NCBI RefSeq assembly: GCF_900110105.1
Contig: NZ_FOCL01000007.1
Location: 1-64,000 of the forward strand
DNA from: Mucilaginibacter gossypiicola
GTDB lineage: Bacteria; Bacteroidota; Bacteroidia; Sphingobacteriales; Sphingobacteriaceae
Direction: 5' to 3'
Length of the DNA stretch: 64,000 bases
Shown: in pieces, positions 27,184 to 35,928 of the stretch
Position numbering within the stretch: position 1 is the stretch's first letter
How the letters are laid out: the number at the start of each line of letters is the position of its first letter
The notes under the pieces: generated by a model
Database searches by the model: none
What the model was told of the DNA's origin: nothing
What the model saw: only the letters and a program-made list of their open reading frames with translations
Translations under genes and position numbers: made by a program

Positions 27184-27525
27184 TAGGATAATATATAAGC
27201 CTTATAGCTTATTGAAAATATTGATGCCTTGTGCGGTTGGAAAGTGTAGTATTAAGTCTATAGTCCTTGGTTTAAAGTCAGGAGTTAATTCTTTGACTTT
27301 AAACTAAAGGCTGGTGACTTAAAACTAAACAGCATTTCATGTTGAAACAACGGTAGTTGTTTAAATGGACGTTGCCGTTGCCAACCGTACAGGGATTTTT
27401 TATGCCGACACATAAATGATCCTTTTAATTGCAAGGTGTTGATAATCAAATAGTAACATCGTGATTATTCCCCAAAAAACAACAATTAACAAAATAGTTT
27501 ATCAATTCACAATTAAATCGTTATC
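27184..27525. other. Intergenic DNA with a 10-bp hairpin
   Basis: No gene. TTTAAAGTCA (27271-27280) pairs exactly with TGACTTTAAA (27294-27303); the surrounding 'AAGTCTATAGTCC...CTGGTGACTTAAAACTAAA' text resembles 9680-9735 and 13625-13745, so it belongs to a loosely repeated AGTC/TAAAGT-rich family. Confidence 0.5.
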
Positions 27526-28566
27526 ATGAAAAAAGTATTTCTACTCTTCTCATTTTTTTCAATTGCGGCCTTTACGGTTAAGGCCCAGGATACAGTTAAA
27601 ACAACTTCAGATGCCCCTTTGGTGATCTACGGTTCGGTAGATACCTATTATAAGTATGATTTTTCTGATAAAGGCTCACAAATCCCTACAAGTTTTGCGA
27701 GCGACCATAATTCAGTATCAATAGGCATGATTGATCTGGGTTTAAAGAAAAAAGTTGGTAAAGCGGCTTTTGTTGGTGAGCTTTCGTTTGGTCCGCGCGG
27801 CCAGGCTCAGTCAATTCCTAATGGCCCTAACGGTGATTCATTTCATATTCAAAACTTATATGTATCGTATGATCTTACCGATAAATTAAACCTTACCGGT
27901 GGTTATATGGCAACATTTATTGGTTACGAGGTTATTAGCCCGGTAGGTAACTTTAACTATTCTACTTCGTACCTGTTTACCAATGGTCCGTTCCAAAACC
28001 CGGGTGTTAAATTAACTTACGCATTTAGCGATAAAGTAAGTTTAATGGCCGGTATCTTTAATGATACCTGGAACAATTATACTTCAACTAAAAAAGTTAA
28101 TACGTTTGGTTCGCAGTTGTTCGTATCTCCGGTAAAAGGATGGACTGCTTATCTTAACCTTGCTACCGGAAGTACTTCTGGTACCGAAGTTGATTTGACA
28201 ACTGCTTATCAAATTACTGATGCCTTTAAACTGGGCTTAAATGGCGCTACTTATTCTGCTCCTCATGATGGCGGCGGTTTTAGTGGTGTTGCTTTATATC
28301 CGCAGTTAGCAGTATCAAAAACTGTAACTTTAGGTTTAAGGGGCGAGTACTTTAAAACTAAAAAAGGTGATTTATTAACTTTAGGCCCTCCTCCGGGACA
28401 AAATGTTAAAGCATTTACATTTACTGCAAACATCAAATCAGGTCCGCTTACTTTCATTCCCGAAATCAGGTTAGACCACGGCTCATCTACTTCATTCCTG
28501 AATCACTCTGGCGATCCTTCAAAATCAGCCGGTCAGTTTGCTGTAGCTGCTGTTTACGCGTTCTAA
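27526..28566 (+). CDS. OmpL-like beta-barrel porin-2
   Basis: 346 residues: signal peptide (about 1-20, VKAQ), then strands of a barrel ending in VYAF. The opening LVIYGSVDTYYKYDF, GYMATFIGYEVI and NYSTSYLF stretches fit the Bacteroidota 'porin-2/OmpL-like' group. Such porins often accompany ammonium transporters and may let small nitrogen compounds across the outer membrane; that role is inference from position, 342 nt after amt. A terminator follows. Confidence 0.8.
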   Translation: MKKVFLLFSFFSIAAFTVKAQDTVKTTSDAPLVIYGSVDTYYKYDFSDKGSQIPTSFASDHNSVSIGMIDLGLKKKVGKAAFVGELSFGPRGQAQSIPNGPNGDSFHIQNLYVSYDLTDKLNLTGGYMATFIGYEVISPVGNFNYSTSYLFTNGPFQNPGVKLTYAFSDKVSLMAGIFNDTWNNYTSTKKVNTFGSQLFVSPVKGWTAYLNLATGSTSGTEVDLTTAYQITDAFKLGLNGATYSAPHDGGGFSGVALYPQLAVSKTVTLGLRGEYFKTKKGDLLTLGPPPGQNVKAFTFTANIKSGPLTFIPEIRLDHGSSTSFLNHSGDPSKSAGQFAVAAVYAF

Positions 28567-28597
28567 AAAATATAATTTTAATCTATTTTTATCACGA

Positions 28598-28628
28598 GCC
28601 GTTCCGGATAAACCCGGAGCGGCTTTTT
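28598..28628 (+). terminator. Terminator of the porin, overlapping the next promoter
   Basis: 10-bp stem with one wobble (28598-28607, 28614-28623) followed by five T. The last T is the first base of the -7 box of the following gene. Confidence 0.85.
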
Positions 28629-28635
28629 ATATTTG
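28628..28635 (+). promoter_or_regulatory. -7 box of the DUF4468 gene
   Basis: TATATTTG ends three nucleotides before the ATG at 28639. Confidence 0.5.
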
Positions 28636-28638
28636 TAT

Positions 28639-29238
28639 ATGAAAAATTTGCTGCTTACCCTGGCTGCTATCCTTTATTCGGGGATGGTATTTGCTCAAAA
28701 GGATTCTTTATCATTTGATGAGCGGGATAAATATATTTACTATAAGCTTGTTGACCAGCCGGGGGCTAATGCCGATACCTTGTATAACCGGGGCCTGTAT
28801 TTTTTAACTGCCGCATATCCTAAAAAAACGCTCGCGCTTTCAAAAAGTGATAAGGCTGCTTATTCGCTAACGGCTGCGGGCAGTTACATGGTTTCAAAAA
28901 AAGGATTGGTAAGTAATAGTGATGGCGGATCGTTAAGTTATACACTAAAAATTGAGGTGAAAGATTCAAAATACCGGTTTTGGCTTACTGATTTTGTTTA
29001 TCAGCCTTACCAGCGTAACCGATACGGATCTTCGGAGCCTGTGCCTGGCGGTGATGTTCCGCTCGAAAAGGCATCGGCAAAATTATCAAGAGTTGATTTC
29101 AATGTCTGTTTGGATCAGGTGTTGGTCAATAGTAAGCAGGTGGGGGATAAATTAAAGTTGTATATGCTTAAAGTTTCATCGCTGGTTAAGAAACAGGAGC
29201 CTAAAAAGGTAAATAAAATTTCTACTAAGGATTGGTAG
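28639..29238 (+). CDS. DUF4468 (TBP-like fold) secreted protein
   Basis: 199 residues with signal peptide (about 1-19, MVFAQ). The remainder matches the pattern of DUF4468 proteins: an N-terminal helix with WFxxxAxxYPKK-like text (here FLTAAYPKKTLALSKSDK), then SYTLKIEVKDSKYRFWLTDF. These are periplasmic or surface proteins of unknown function, common in Bacteroidota. The start at 28639 is preferred to a TTG at 28633, which lies inside the -7 box. Confidence 0.75.
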   Translation: MKNLLLTLAAILYSGMVFAQKDSLSFDERDKYIYYKLVDQPGANADTLYNRGLYFLTAAYPKKTLALSKSDKAAYSLTAAGSYMVSKKGLVSNSDGGSLSYTLKIEVKDSKYRFWLTDFVYQPYQRNRYGSSEPVPGGDVPLEKASAKLSRVDFNVCLDQVLVNSKQVGDKLKLYMLKVSSLVKKQEPKKVNKISTKDW

Positions 29239-29293
29239 TTTTCCTGATTTTGCAGTTGGTAGTAAATATCTGGCGAATAAAAGGTAATAAAAG

Positions 29294-29326
29294 AGCCGCA
29301 CCTTGTAAAGGGTGCGGCTTATTTTT
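29294..29326. terminator. Bidirectional terminator
   Basis: AGCCGCACC/GGTGCGGCT stem (29294-29302, 29311-29319) with T-runs on the plus strand and an A/T-rich flank on the minus side, between two convergent genes. Confidence 0.85.
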
Positions 29327-29368
29327 TATGTTGTTAATTGAGTTTAATCAGGTAGGGGTAGGATCTGG

Positions 29369-30679
29369 TTACAGTTCCTCGTCGTGCTGGCTTATGTCAA
29401 GGCCTGCAAGCTCTTCTTCAGGTGTTACACGTAATGTGCTGATCATGTCGGTGATCTTTAATAAAATGAATGAGCCGATGAAAGCAAAGGCTGATACGCC
29501 AATCAATGTAATTAAGTGAACTAAGAAAAGATGTGTTTCGCCATAAAATAAACCATTGCCGGTTGTGTTGGCAGCGTTTACATTTTGGTGCGCAAATACG
29601 CCGGTTAATAGCATGCCTACCATACCGCCTACGCCATGGCAAGGGAATACGTCAAGTGTATCGTCGATGCTGGTTTTGGTTCTCCAGATCACAACCAGGT
29701 TGCTCACTACAGCTGCTACGATACCGATAATTAATGAGTGGGGGATAGTTACAAAGCCTGCTGCCGGGGTGATAGCTACAAGGCCCACAACGGCACCGAT
29801 ACAAGCACCCAATACGCCGGGCTTTTTGCCGCGAAGGATATCAAAGAACATCCAGGCCATAGCAGCTGCAGCTGATGCTGTAGTTGTTGTTGCTAAAGCG
29901 GTTGCTGCTAATGTGCCTGATCCTAATGCCGAGCCGGCGTTAAAGCCAAACCAGCCAAACCATAATAAACCTGTGCCTAATAACACATAGCTGATACGGG
30001 CCGGGTTGTGTGAGGTTTCGTTACGGCCTTTTAAGTATATGGCTGATGCTAAAGCTGCCCAGCCTGCGCTCATGTGTACCACAGTGCCGCCGGCAAAGTC
30101 AAGTACGCCTTTTCCAAAAAGGAAGCCTTTTGGATGCCATGTAGCGTGTGCTAACGGGGCGTATATGAAGATCATGAACAGGCAAAGGAAGATAACGTAA
30201 GAGTTAAAGCGGATCCTTTCGGCAAATGCGCCGGTGATCAAAGCTGGGGTGATAACCGCAAATTTTAACTGGAACATGGCAAAAAGGATCAAGGGGATAG
30301 TTGGGGCAAGTTCCCAGGTGGCGTTGCCTAATGTTCCTTTCATCATAAAGAATGTGCCGGGGTTGCCGATAAAACCGCCAAACTCATCTTCGCCGAAGGC
30401 AAGGCTAAAGCCAAATATTACCCATATAACGGTAATTACACCCATACAAACAAAGCTTTGCAGCATGGTTGATAGCACGTTTTTCTTGCTCACCATACCG
30501 CCGTAAAAAAATGCCAGGCCAGGGGTCATGATTAATACAAGGGCGGTACTTACTAATAACCAGGCAGTGTCGCCGGTGTCAATTTTGCTGTCTTTAACGG
30601 TTGTAAGGGTAACTGAAGGGTATATAAGGGCTAATACAATTACAATTAAAAGTATGCCAAAGGGTATAAATTTTTTCAT
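29369..30679 (-). CDS. amtB: Ammonium transporter (AmtB-like)
   Basis: 436 residues with an N-terminal hydrophobic segment, then DTAWLLVSTALVLIMTPGLAFFYGG, the classic Amt start. Pore histidines are in FAGGTVVHMSAG and DVFPCHGVGG. This second Amt differs from the one at 25576 by its short tail (ending QHDEEL) and standard AmtB layout. Two Amt paralogues of different affinity or regulation within 5 kb are notable. No glnB/glnK gene is present here, although one is often linked to such genes. Confidence 0.95.
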   Translation of the reverse strand: MKKFIPFGILLIVIVLALIYPSVTLTTVKDSKIDTGDTAWLLVSTALVLIMTPGLAFFYGGMVSKKNVLSTMLQSFVCMGVITVIWVIFGFSLAFGEDEFGGFIGNPGTFFMMKGTLGNATWELAPTIPLILFAMFQLKFAVITPALITGAFAERIRFNSYVIFLCLFMIFIYAPLAHATWHPKGFLFGKGVLDFAGGTVVHMSAGWAALASAIYLKGRNETSHNPARISYVLLGTGLLWFGWFGFNAGSALGSGTLAATALATTTTASAAAAMAWMFFDILRGKKPGVLGACIGAVVGLVAITPAAGFVTIPHSLIIGIVAAVVSNLVVIWRTKTSIDDTLDVFPCHGVGGMVGMLLTGVFAHQNVNAANTTGNGLFYGETHLFLVHLITLIGVSAFAFIGSFILLKITDMISTLRVTPEEELAGLDISQHDEEL

Positions 30680-30832
30680 GTTTCGGGTTTAAAGGGAGGA
30701 AAAAATGAAGGTTTGAATAATACTGCCCGGTATCCAATCAAAAATACCGGACAGCATTAAAACTAAATTTTTTTAAAAAACAATAAATCCTGCATGCTTA
30801 ATCAGAGCATGAGGGTTGAAGTTGTTTTTTGC

Positions 30833-31186
30833 CTACCAAAAGTCGTGAAACGGAAAAAGGATGAGCTTGCGAAATTGGGATAGTTTGCTTGTATCCAGTC
30901 CGCAAGTAAAATCAAGGTGCTTAAATCTAATTGTGTAACTGCCGGGTGTTGCTACAAACGCCTGTAATGAATGTGCGCCTCTGTGTTGCTGTACATTAAT
31001 AACCGGAGCCGGTATATTATTTATTACAAACTCTAAAAGAGGATTGTGGTGCGGTATTGTAGCGGATACAGTGGTTTTTTTTGTTGTTTTATGGTAATAA
31101 TGGTATAATCCACCCTTTGCAGAAGCTCTGAATCCGCAAAAGAGTAAAAATAATAAGGCAATAAGTTTGTAAAGCCTGTTAACCAT
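30833..31186 (-). CDS. Small secreted protein, unknown
   Basis: 117 residues with a signal peptide (about 1-23, RASAKGG). The mature part has His/Tyr-rich HYYHKTTKK and a beta-rich C-terminus ending FPFHDFW. I recognise no family. AT-rich flanks; monocistronic. Confidence 0.6.
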   Translation of the reverse strand: MVNRLYKLIALLFLLFCGFRASAKGGLYHYYHKTTKKTTVSATIPHHNPLLEFVINNIPAPVINVQQHRGAHSLQAFVATPGSYTIRFKHLDFTCGLDTSKLSQFRKLILFPFHDFW

Positions 31187-31481
31187 ATCTAAAAGTAATA
31201 AAAAATTAAAATAGTTGCACTTTTTTTTAAAATATTTTAAGTTTTAATGATTTATATGTTAAAATTTTGAATTATGTGCTGTTTTTTAAGGCTGTTTTGT
31301 ATTTTATTAAATAAAAAATGCAAATAATGATCTTTTTTTTGTTGCTTGTTGTTATTGAGACGATATTTTATCAAGATGAAAATGAGATGAAAAAATCAGC
31401 GAAATTATTTTGAATTATTTTTAGTTTTTGCAAAATATAATATAAGTATATTCGTTATTAATAAAATTTAATTCTGAAACT

Positions 31482-32321
31482 ATGCTTATCACCAAATTTG
31501 ATTTGTACAAAGCCGAGTGGCTCGACCTTGTATTTGACCATCGCAACAAAAATTATGGCGCTTATGAATTAAGGCAGAACTATGGCCGTACCATGGCTAA
31601 ATCCATGAGTATCGCCTTTGCGGCAGTAGCGCTTTTATCAGCAGCAGCCATTATTTTTAAAGCAAAGCCGAAACCTTTGGATAATATCGGGATGATTGAA
31701 GTGAAACTTGATCCTTCAATACCTAAGCCTCCTGTAGAGGCAAAGCCTAAGCAGCCAGACGCACCTGCCCCGGTTGAGCATCAAAAGCCGGCTGCTCCCG
31801 TTGAAACTAAAGGTTTCACAACTCCGCATATGGTAGCAAATGATCCGCCGACAGATCCACCTACAATAGAAGAACTGAAAAATGTTGCCATTGGGCCAGC
31901 AGATGTAGCCGGTAAAGGCGGGACAGATAATGTGACCAAATCTGATGAGGGGACACCCGGAGGAACATCATCGGTTCCTGCTAATAATAATGAAGTGTAC
32001 ACACCTGGTACCCTCGAAGTAATGCCCGAACCTATTGGGGGAGCGGCCGCCTGGGCTAAATTTTTACAAAAAAACCTGCGTTTTCCGGGTGCCGCGCAAG
32101 ATGCCGGCGTTTCGGGCAGGGTATTTATGAGCTTTATTATTGAAAAAGACGGCTCGCTTTCCAATATCAAGGTTGACCGTGGGGCAGGTTATGGCTTTGA
32201 TGAAGAGGCAACCCGTGTATTAAAGCTGGCCAAAGCCTGGAAACCCGGCGTACAAAATGGGCAGAACGTAAGGGTTAGGTACAGTATTCCAATAAGCTTT
32301 CAGTTAGGGACAGAAGAATAA
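31482..32321 (+). CDS. TonB-like energy transducer
   Basis: 279 residues. A cytoplasmic N-terminus (about 1-40, LDLVFDHRNKNYGAYELR, typical for Bacteroidota TonB), one membrane helix (42-60), a Pro/Lys-rich spacer (70-130) and the C-terminal TonB domain (about 195-279: VSGRVFMSFIIEKDGSL, then WKPGVQNGQ). It transmits proton-motive energy to TonB-dependent receptors such as those at 15546 and 60534. ExbB/ExbD genes are not adjacent. Confidence 0.92.
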   Translation: MLITKFDLYKAEWLDLVFDHRNKNYGAYELRQNYGRTMAKSMSIAFAAVALLSAAAIIFKAKPKPLDNIGMIEVKLDPSIPKPPVEAKPKQPDAPAPVEHQKPAAPVETKGFTTPHMVANDPPTDPPTIEELKNVAIGPADVAGKGGTDNVTKSDEGTPGGTSSVPANNNEVYTPGTLEVMPEPIGGAAAWAKFLQKNLRFPGAAQDAGVSGRVFMSFIIEKDGSLSNIKVDRGAGYGFDEEATRVLKLAKAWKPGVQNGQNVRVRYSIPISFQLGTEE

Positions 32322-32381
32322 ATAATTGGTGTTATGTTTTTAATTAGATGTGTGTTATAAATTGTTGCTAACTGTGTTTAG

Positions 32382-32406
32382 GCCCCGTTTACGCGGGGCT
32401 TTTTTG
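32382..32406 (+). terminator. Intrinsic terminator of tonB
   Basis: GCCCCG/CGGGGC stem (32382-32387, 32394-32399) followed by seven T. Confidence 0.88.
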
Positions 32407-32434
32407 TATATTAGCAATACCAGTTAAAAAAGGT

Positions 32435-32968
32435 ATGAACAGGCCTAAATCTGAAATTTACAACGATAGCGTATGCGTTTACGTTTCTGTAAACGTAAGT
32501 AACCCGCTTTGGGGTAAAGTGGCGCTGATTTTAGCCAACTTATTTATTTTAACAATTATTGGTTTAGGTATAGCCTGGCAAATTCCGCTAATGATTATCT
32601 GTTTCGGGTTGCTTTTTGTGTCGCTTATAAAGTATTCATTATGGAATTTTTGCGGGTGCGAAAACCTGATCATCAATACACGGGCGGTTAGTTACCAGCA
32701 CAATTATGGTTTGTTTAAAACAAGGTATGTAACCAAAAGACTTCAAAGCAGGCTTATCATAAGCCATAGCGTGTACAAGGCCTGTTCGGGATGTGTACTG
32801 TGCAGTTTTGGCTCTTATAAACAGATTGACAATACGCCTTTTGAGCTTTATAATATGATTTTTCCGATGACCGAAGTTGATGCAAAGTATCTGAATGCTT
32901 CGATTGAAAAGCTTTTTATAGATGACATGTCTAAACGATATGACCTTCCGCAGATCATTTTAAACTGA
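32435..32968 (+). CDS. Membrane protein, unknown function
   Basis: 177 residues with two adjacent membrane helices (about 28-50 and 53-72), then a soluble part with a cysteine cluster (KACSGCVLC) around residue 115 and further NCGC-type residues (WNFCGCENL, about 73). The cysteines could bind a metal or form disulphides. No family recognised. It is convergent, only 12 nt apart, with the acetyltransferase. Confidence 0.6.
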   Translation: MNRPKSEIYNDSVCVYVSVNVSNPLWGKVALILANLFILTIIGLGIAWQIPLMIICFGLLFVSLIKYSLWNFCGCENLIINTRAVSYQHNYGLFKTRYVTKRLQSRLIISHSVYKACSGCVLCSFGSYKQIDNTPFELYNMIFPMTEVDAKYLNASIEKLFIDDMSKRYDLPQIILN

Positions 32969-32980
32969 GGCCAGCCAGTA

Positions 32981-33436
32981 TCACAAAGGTTTTTTGAAGC
33001 AAAAACTATAAGGCAATCCCTCGTATTGCCCGTAATTGAGTATCCGCTCATAGCCCGATTTTAGGTATAAGCTGTGCGCTTCTACCTGTTTACTGGCACT
33101 TTCAAGCACAGCAAATTTAAATCCCTGTTCCCGGGCCCAGGTTTCCAGTTCGGCTAAAACCGTTTTGCTGATGCCATTTCCCCTTGCATCCGGCCGCACA
33201 AACATTCTTTTAACTTCTATCGATTCTGCGTCGAAAGGTTTAAAACACCCGCAACCGGCAGGTTTATCATCTATATAAGCTAAAACTACGGTGTTGTTTT
33301 TTTCAATAATATTATGGTGGTCGTAAAAATCCATCATTTCGCCATTGCGAAGGCGTAGGTCGGCGTCGAGTTCTGTAATAAGCAGCCTGAAATCGGGATT
33401 GTCACTATTTGTTCTTTTAAGGATGGTGGTTTTCAT
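32981..33436 (-). CDS. GNAT-family N-acetyltransferase
   Basis: 151 residues with the acetyl-CoA motif VRPDARGNGISKTVL (Q/RxxGxG/A), preceded by EVKRMFV, and followed by LESASKQVEAHSLYLKSGY, a standard GNAT ending. Substrate cannot be inferred; many homologues are amino-acid or peptide acetyltransferases. Confidence 0.9.
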   Translation of the reverse strand: MKTTILKRTNSDNPDFRLLITELDADLRLRNGEMMDFYDHHNIIEKNNTVVLAYIDDKPAGCGCFKPFDAESIEVKRMFVRPDARGNGISKTVLAELETWAREQGFKFAVLESASKQVEAHSLYLKSGYERILNYGQYEGLPYSFCFKKPL

Positions 33437-33501
33437 TTGGGGCTAAAATAGCAGTTTCTTTAATGAATATGCCGCCGGCTGTATTGCATTTTTAAATGAC
33501 C

Positions 33502-34545
33502 CTATCGTTTGCTATCCGTAATGCCTTTTAATACCTCGTTATATAAAGACTGGGTTGAAACTATTGCCGAATATTTTCCGCTTTCTGTTATCACAATAAA
33601 AGGTTCTTCGTTAGAGAACAGTGTCTTTGTTTGCTCTTCATTAGTCCAGTTTTTATCTATCTGTTTTTTTATTAGTACCGGTTTAAATATTTCATCGAGG
33701 TGCACAATGCTGATGTGCCTGGCATCGCCTTTATTTTCAATAGTTTCGCCAAGTTCGTGTTGTAAAAGTTGCTCAGACAGTAGTTCGTTGGGCAAACCTG
33801 TGGCGGTTGAAAATGCCATCCAGTTATGGTTTAGGGCAAGCGCGCCCTGCATCCAGGGCGGCGGGGGCGGAATAGTATAATAACTAAAAGGAGGAACAAG
33901 CTCTAACGGACCTAACAAAGCCCATTGTGCTGCCGCTGCGCGGGAGGCATAAAAGCTTTTTAAATATCGTGGATCTTCTTTTAACAACTGTTCAAGCAGG
34001 TCGCCGGGCCTGGCCCAGCCTATGTAAACCTGCTCTCTTGTTTCATCGGTTGCGGTAAAAACAATTTTGTCGGGTTTTTTAAGGCGGTCTGCACCAGCCA
34101 GTAAAACTAATAAGCGGGTTTCCCACCAGGCATGCCCATCTTCAAGGTCAATCACAGCGACGCCCGAAGAGGTGGCCGCACGCAAAGTTTCCAGGATATT
34201 GGAAGTGCCACTATCGGCAACATATTCGCCGCGTACCCCGATATTGGCGGGTACAGTAAATCCCGAATTTGATAGCTGCTGAATTTTTGAAAAATCGATC
34301 TTAAGGTCGCCATAGCCTATGCTGCCGCCTCGTTCAATAATCACGTTAAGAATTGCAAGTACGATGGGCAACAGGCTGAGGATAAAAATACCTATTAAAA
34401 CAGTGTTGTTGGATGAGTCGGCTGGCCAACCGGTATAGGTACGAAGTACCCCGGTAATGAGTAACAGCACCAATAAAACAACAACGGCGGTAATGATGCT
34501 CACTTTTGGCGTAAACGGCCAAAAACTATGATCGCGTGGTTGCAT
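33502..34545 (-). CDS. Membrane-anchored protein, unknown
   Basis: 347 residues with two membrane helices near the start (about 17-38 and 48-68) and a large soluble domain. Visible features are SGVAVIDLEDGHAWWETRLLVLLAGA, then DKIVFTATDETREQVYIGWA, a Pro-run (IPPPPPW) and a helical C-terminus. The rigid DLEDGHAWW block looks like a conserved core. I recognise no enzyme class. It could be a sensor or a member of a small-molecule response system, but this is speculation. Confidence 0.6.
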   Translation of the reverse strand: MQPRDHSFWPFTPKVSIITAVVVLLVLLLITGVLRTYTGWPADSSNNTVLIGIFILSLLPIVLAILNVIIERGGSIGYGDLKIDFSKIQQLSNSGFTVPANIGVRGEYVADSGTSNILETLRAATSSGVAVIDLEDGHAWWETRLLVLLAGADRLKKPDKIVFTATDETREQVYIGWARPGDLLEQLLKEDPRYLKSFYASRAAAAQWALLGPLELVPPFSYYTIPPPPPWMQGALALNHNWMAFSTATGLPNELLSEQLLQHELGETIENKGDARHISIVHLDEIFKPVLIKKQIDKNWTNEEQTKTLFSNEEPFIVITESGKYSAIVSTQSLYNEVLKGITDSKR

Positions 34546-34789
34546 TTGTTTTGCCTTAAAAAAACTGTAATAAGTGTGTGTTGTTTGTACAATTGCGCGT
34601 GCAGGCTGTCAACCGCTTGCAGGTATATTGGTCGGTATAGATGGCTGCCGCTGATTTGAAATAAAATTCGATATAAATTATTGAAAAACAATGCGTTGAA
34701 TCACGTTTGGGATGTGCGGCTTTTACGCGAATATAGTTCGTGTTTCTGGCCCTGGTTTAAGAGCTGCGTAACTGAAAGGCTTTGATCGG

Positions 34790-35206
34790 CTACTTTAAAC
34801 GATGTTGATACACAGTATCCCCGCCCAGGCTTTTTATAATAAGGGTGTCATTGTTTTTAAGTTTAAAGGCGAAGCTTTGTTCGCCTTCGTCATACCCGAT
34901 ACGGATACTGTCGCCGGTTATTTTATATTTATAGGATACAGAATGTTCAGGATAATAAATGGAATCCTTATTTATTTCGAATATTGGATTTTCCTCGCCA
35001 TTAATGGCCCATACACCTATAATGTTTTTTGAAACCTCGCTGCCGGGTGAAGTTGTATTTGCTATTTGTTTATTTTTTGCCCCATCAATGTTTTTGGCTG
35101 GATCATTTTTTGCTGTGATGTTTCTTTTGTTTTGCGCGCTATCAGTTGAGTTACTATTACAGGATAGCATAATCAGCAATAATGGGATAAAAAGCAGCTT
35201 TTTCAT
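34790..35206 (-). CDS. Small lipoprotein, unknown
   Basis: 138 residues from ATG 35206; lipobox LIMLSC with Cys16. The lipoprotein signal is followed by a Asn/Lys-rich linker and a small beta-rich domain starting IIGVWAING, lipocalin-like in style (GxW motif, then strands such as YKITGDSIRIGYDEG). Possibly distantly lipocalin-like; function unknown. Confidence 0.7.
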   Translation of the reverse strand: MKKLLFIPLLLIMLSCNSNSTDSAQNKRNITAKNDPAKNIDGAKNKQIANTTSPGSEVSKNIIGVWAINGEENPIFEINKDSIYYPEHSVSYKYKITGDSIRIGYDEGEQSFAFKLKNNDTLIIKSLGGDTVYQHRLK

Positions 35207-35320
35207 TTGTGAAAGGAGTGGCTGCAATTATAAATAATGTTGCGGTACTTTTATTTATTGTAACGCTTTTAGTACCGATGTTCACCAGGCTGCGGTACTA
35301 TAAAAGCTATTCATTTAAAC

Positions 35321-35800
35321 TTATTTAGCAACCTCCGGAGCAGCCTGTGCCATCTCCCTTATAGATACCCAACCATAAGGGCTGTTTTTATATCTAACAA
35401 AAACAGTCATTGCCCTTCCACGGCCTATTGAAGGTTTGCCGCCATTTATTGGGGTGCTTCTGAAAGCGAAGATACAGGTTTCGACGATGGTGTTGCCGTT
35501 GAAGGTGGTGCTTTCAACCTGGTTCTGAATTAATTCTATTTTAGCACTACGGAACATGGCTGTTAAGCCCTTAGCCAATTCCGCGCGACCGGTAACTACA
35601 TTATTGCCTCCAAAATATTTAACAATATCAGGATGGTGCAGCGCTACTAAAGCTTTTACATCACCGCGGGCGAAGGCAGCGGCAAAAGCGACTTTGGTTT
35701 TTTCAAGCGCAATTTTATCGGCAGCAAGGTTATTGTTTTGGCGCGAACAGCAACCACAAAATATTAAAAAGAATAAGATAAGGCAGTGTGATGTTTTCAT
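35321..35800 (-). CDS. NTF2-like lipoprotein (DUF4440/SnoaL type)
   Basis: 159 residues with a lipoprotein signal (FCGCC). The mature part begins with a helix (KVAFAAAFARGDVKALVALHHPDIVKYF) and continues as the curved-sheet NTF2-like fold. Related to DUF4440/SnoaL proteins, many of unknown ligand. A second NTF2-like secreted protein lies at 41982. Confidence 0.75.
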   Translation of the reverse strand: MKTSHCLILFFLIFCGCCSRQNNNLAADKIALEKTKVAFAAAFARGDVKALVALHHPDIVKYFGGNNVVTGRAELAKGLTAMFRSAKIELIQNQVESTTFNGNTIVETCIFAFRSTPINGGKPSIGRGRAMTVFVRYKNSPYGWVSIREMAQAAPEVAK

Positions 35801-35928
35801 TCCGGCTGTCGATTTAATTAGTGCAAGATATTGAATATTAGTAGCTAACGTTTTATTGATTGATGACTGTAACCGGGTGATTGATAAAATGTAGAATTAG
35901 AGTGATAACAGGTATTTGCCCATTATTA

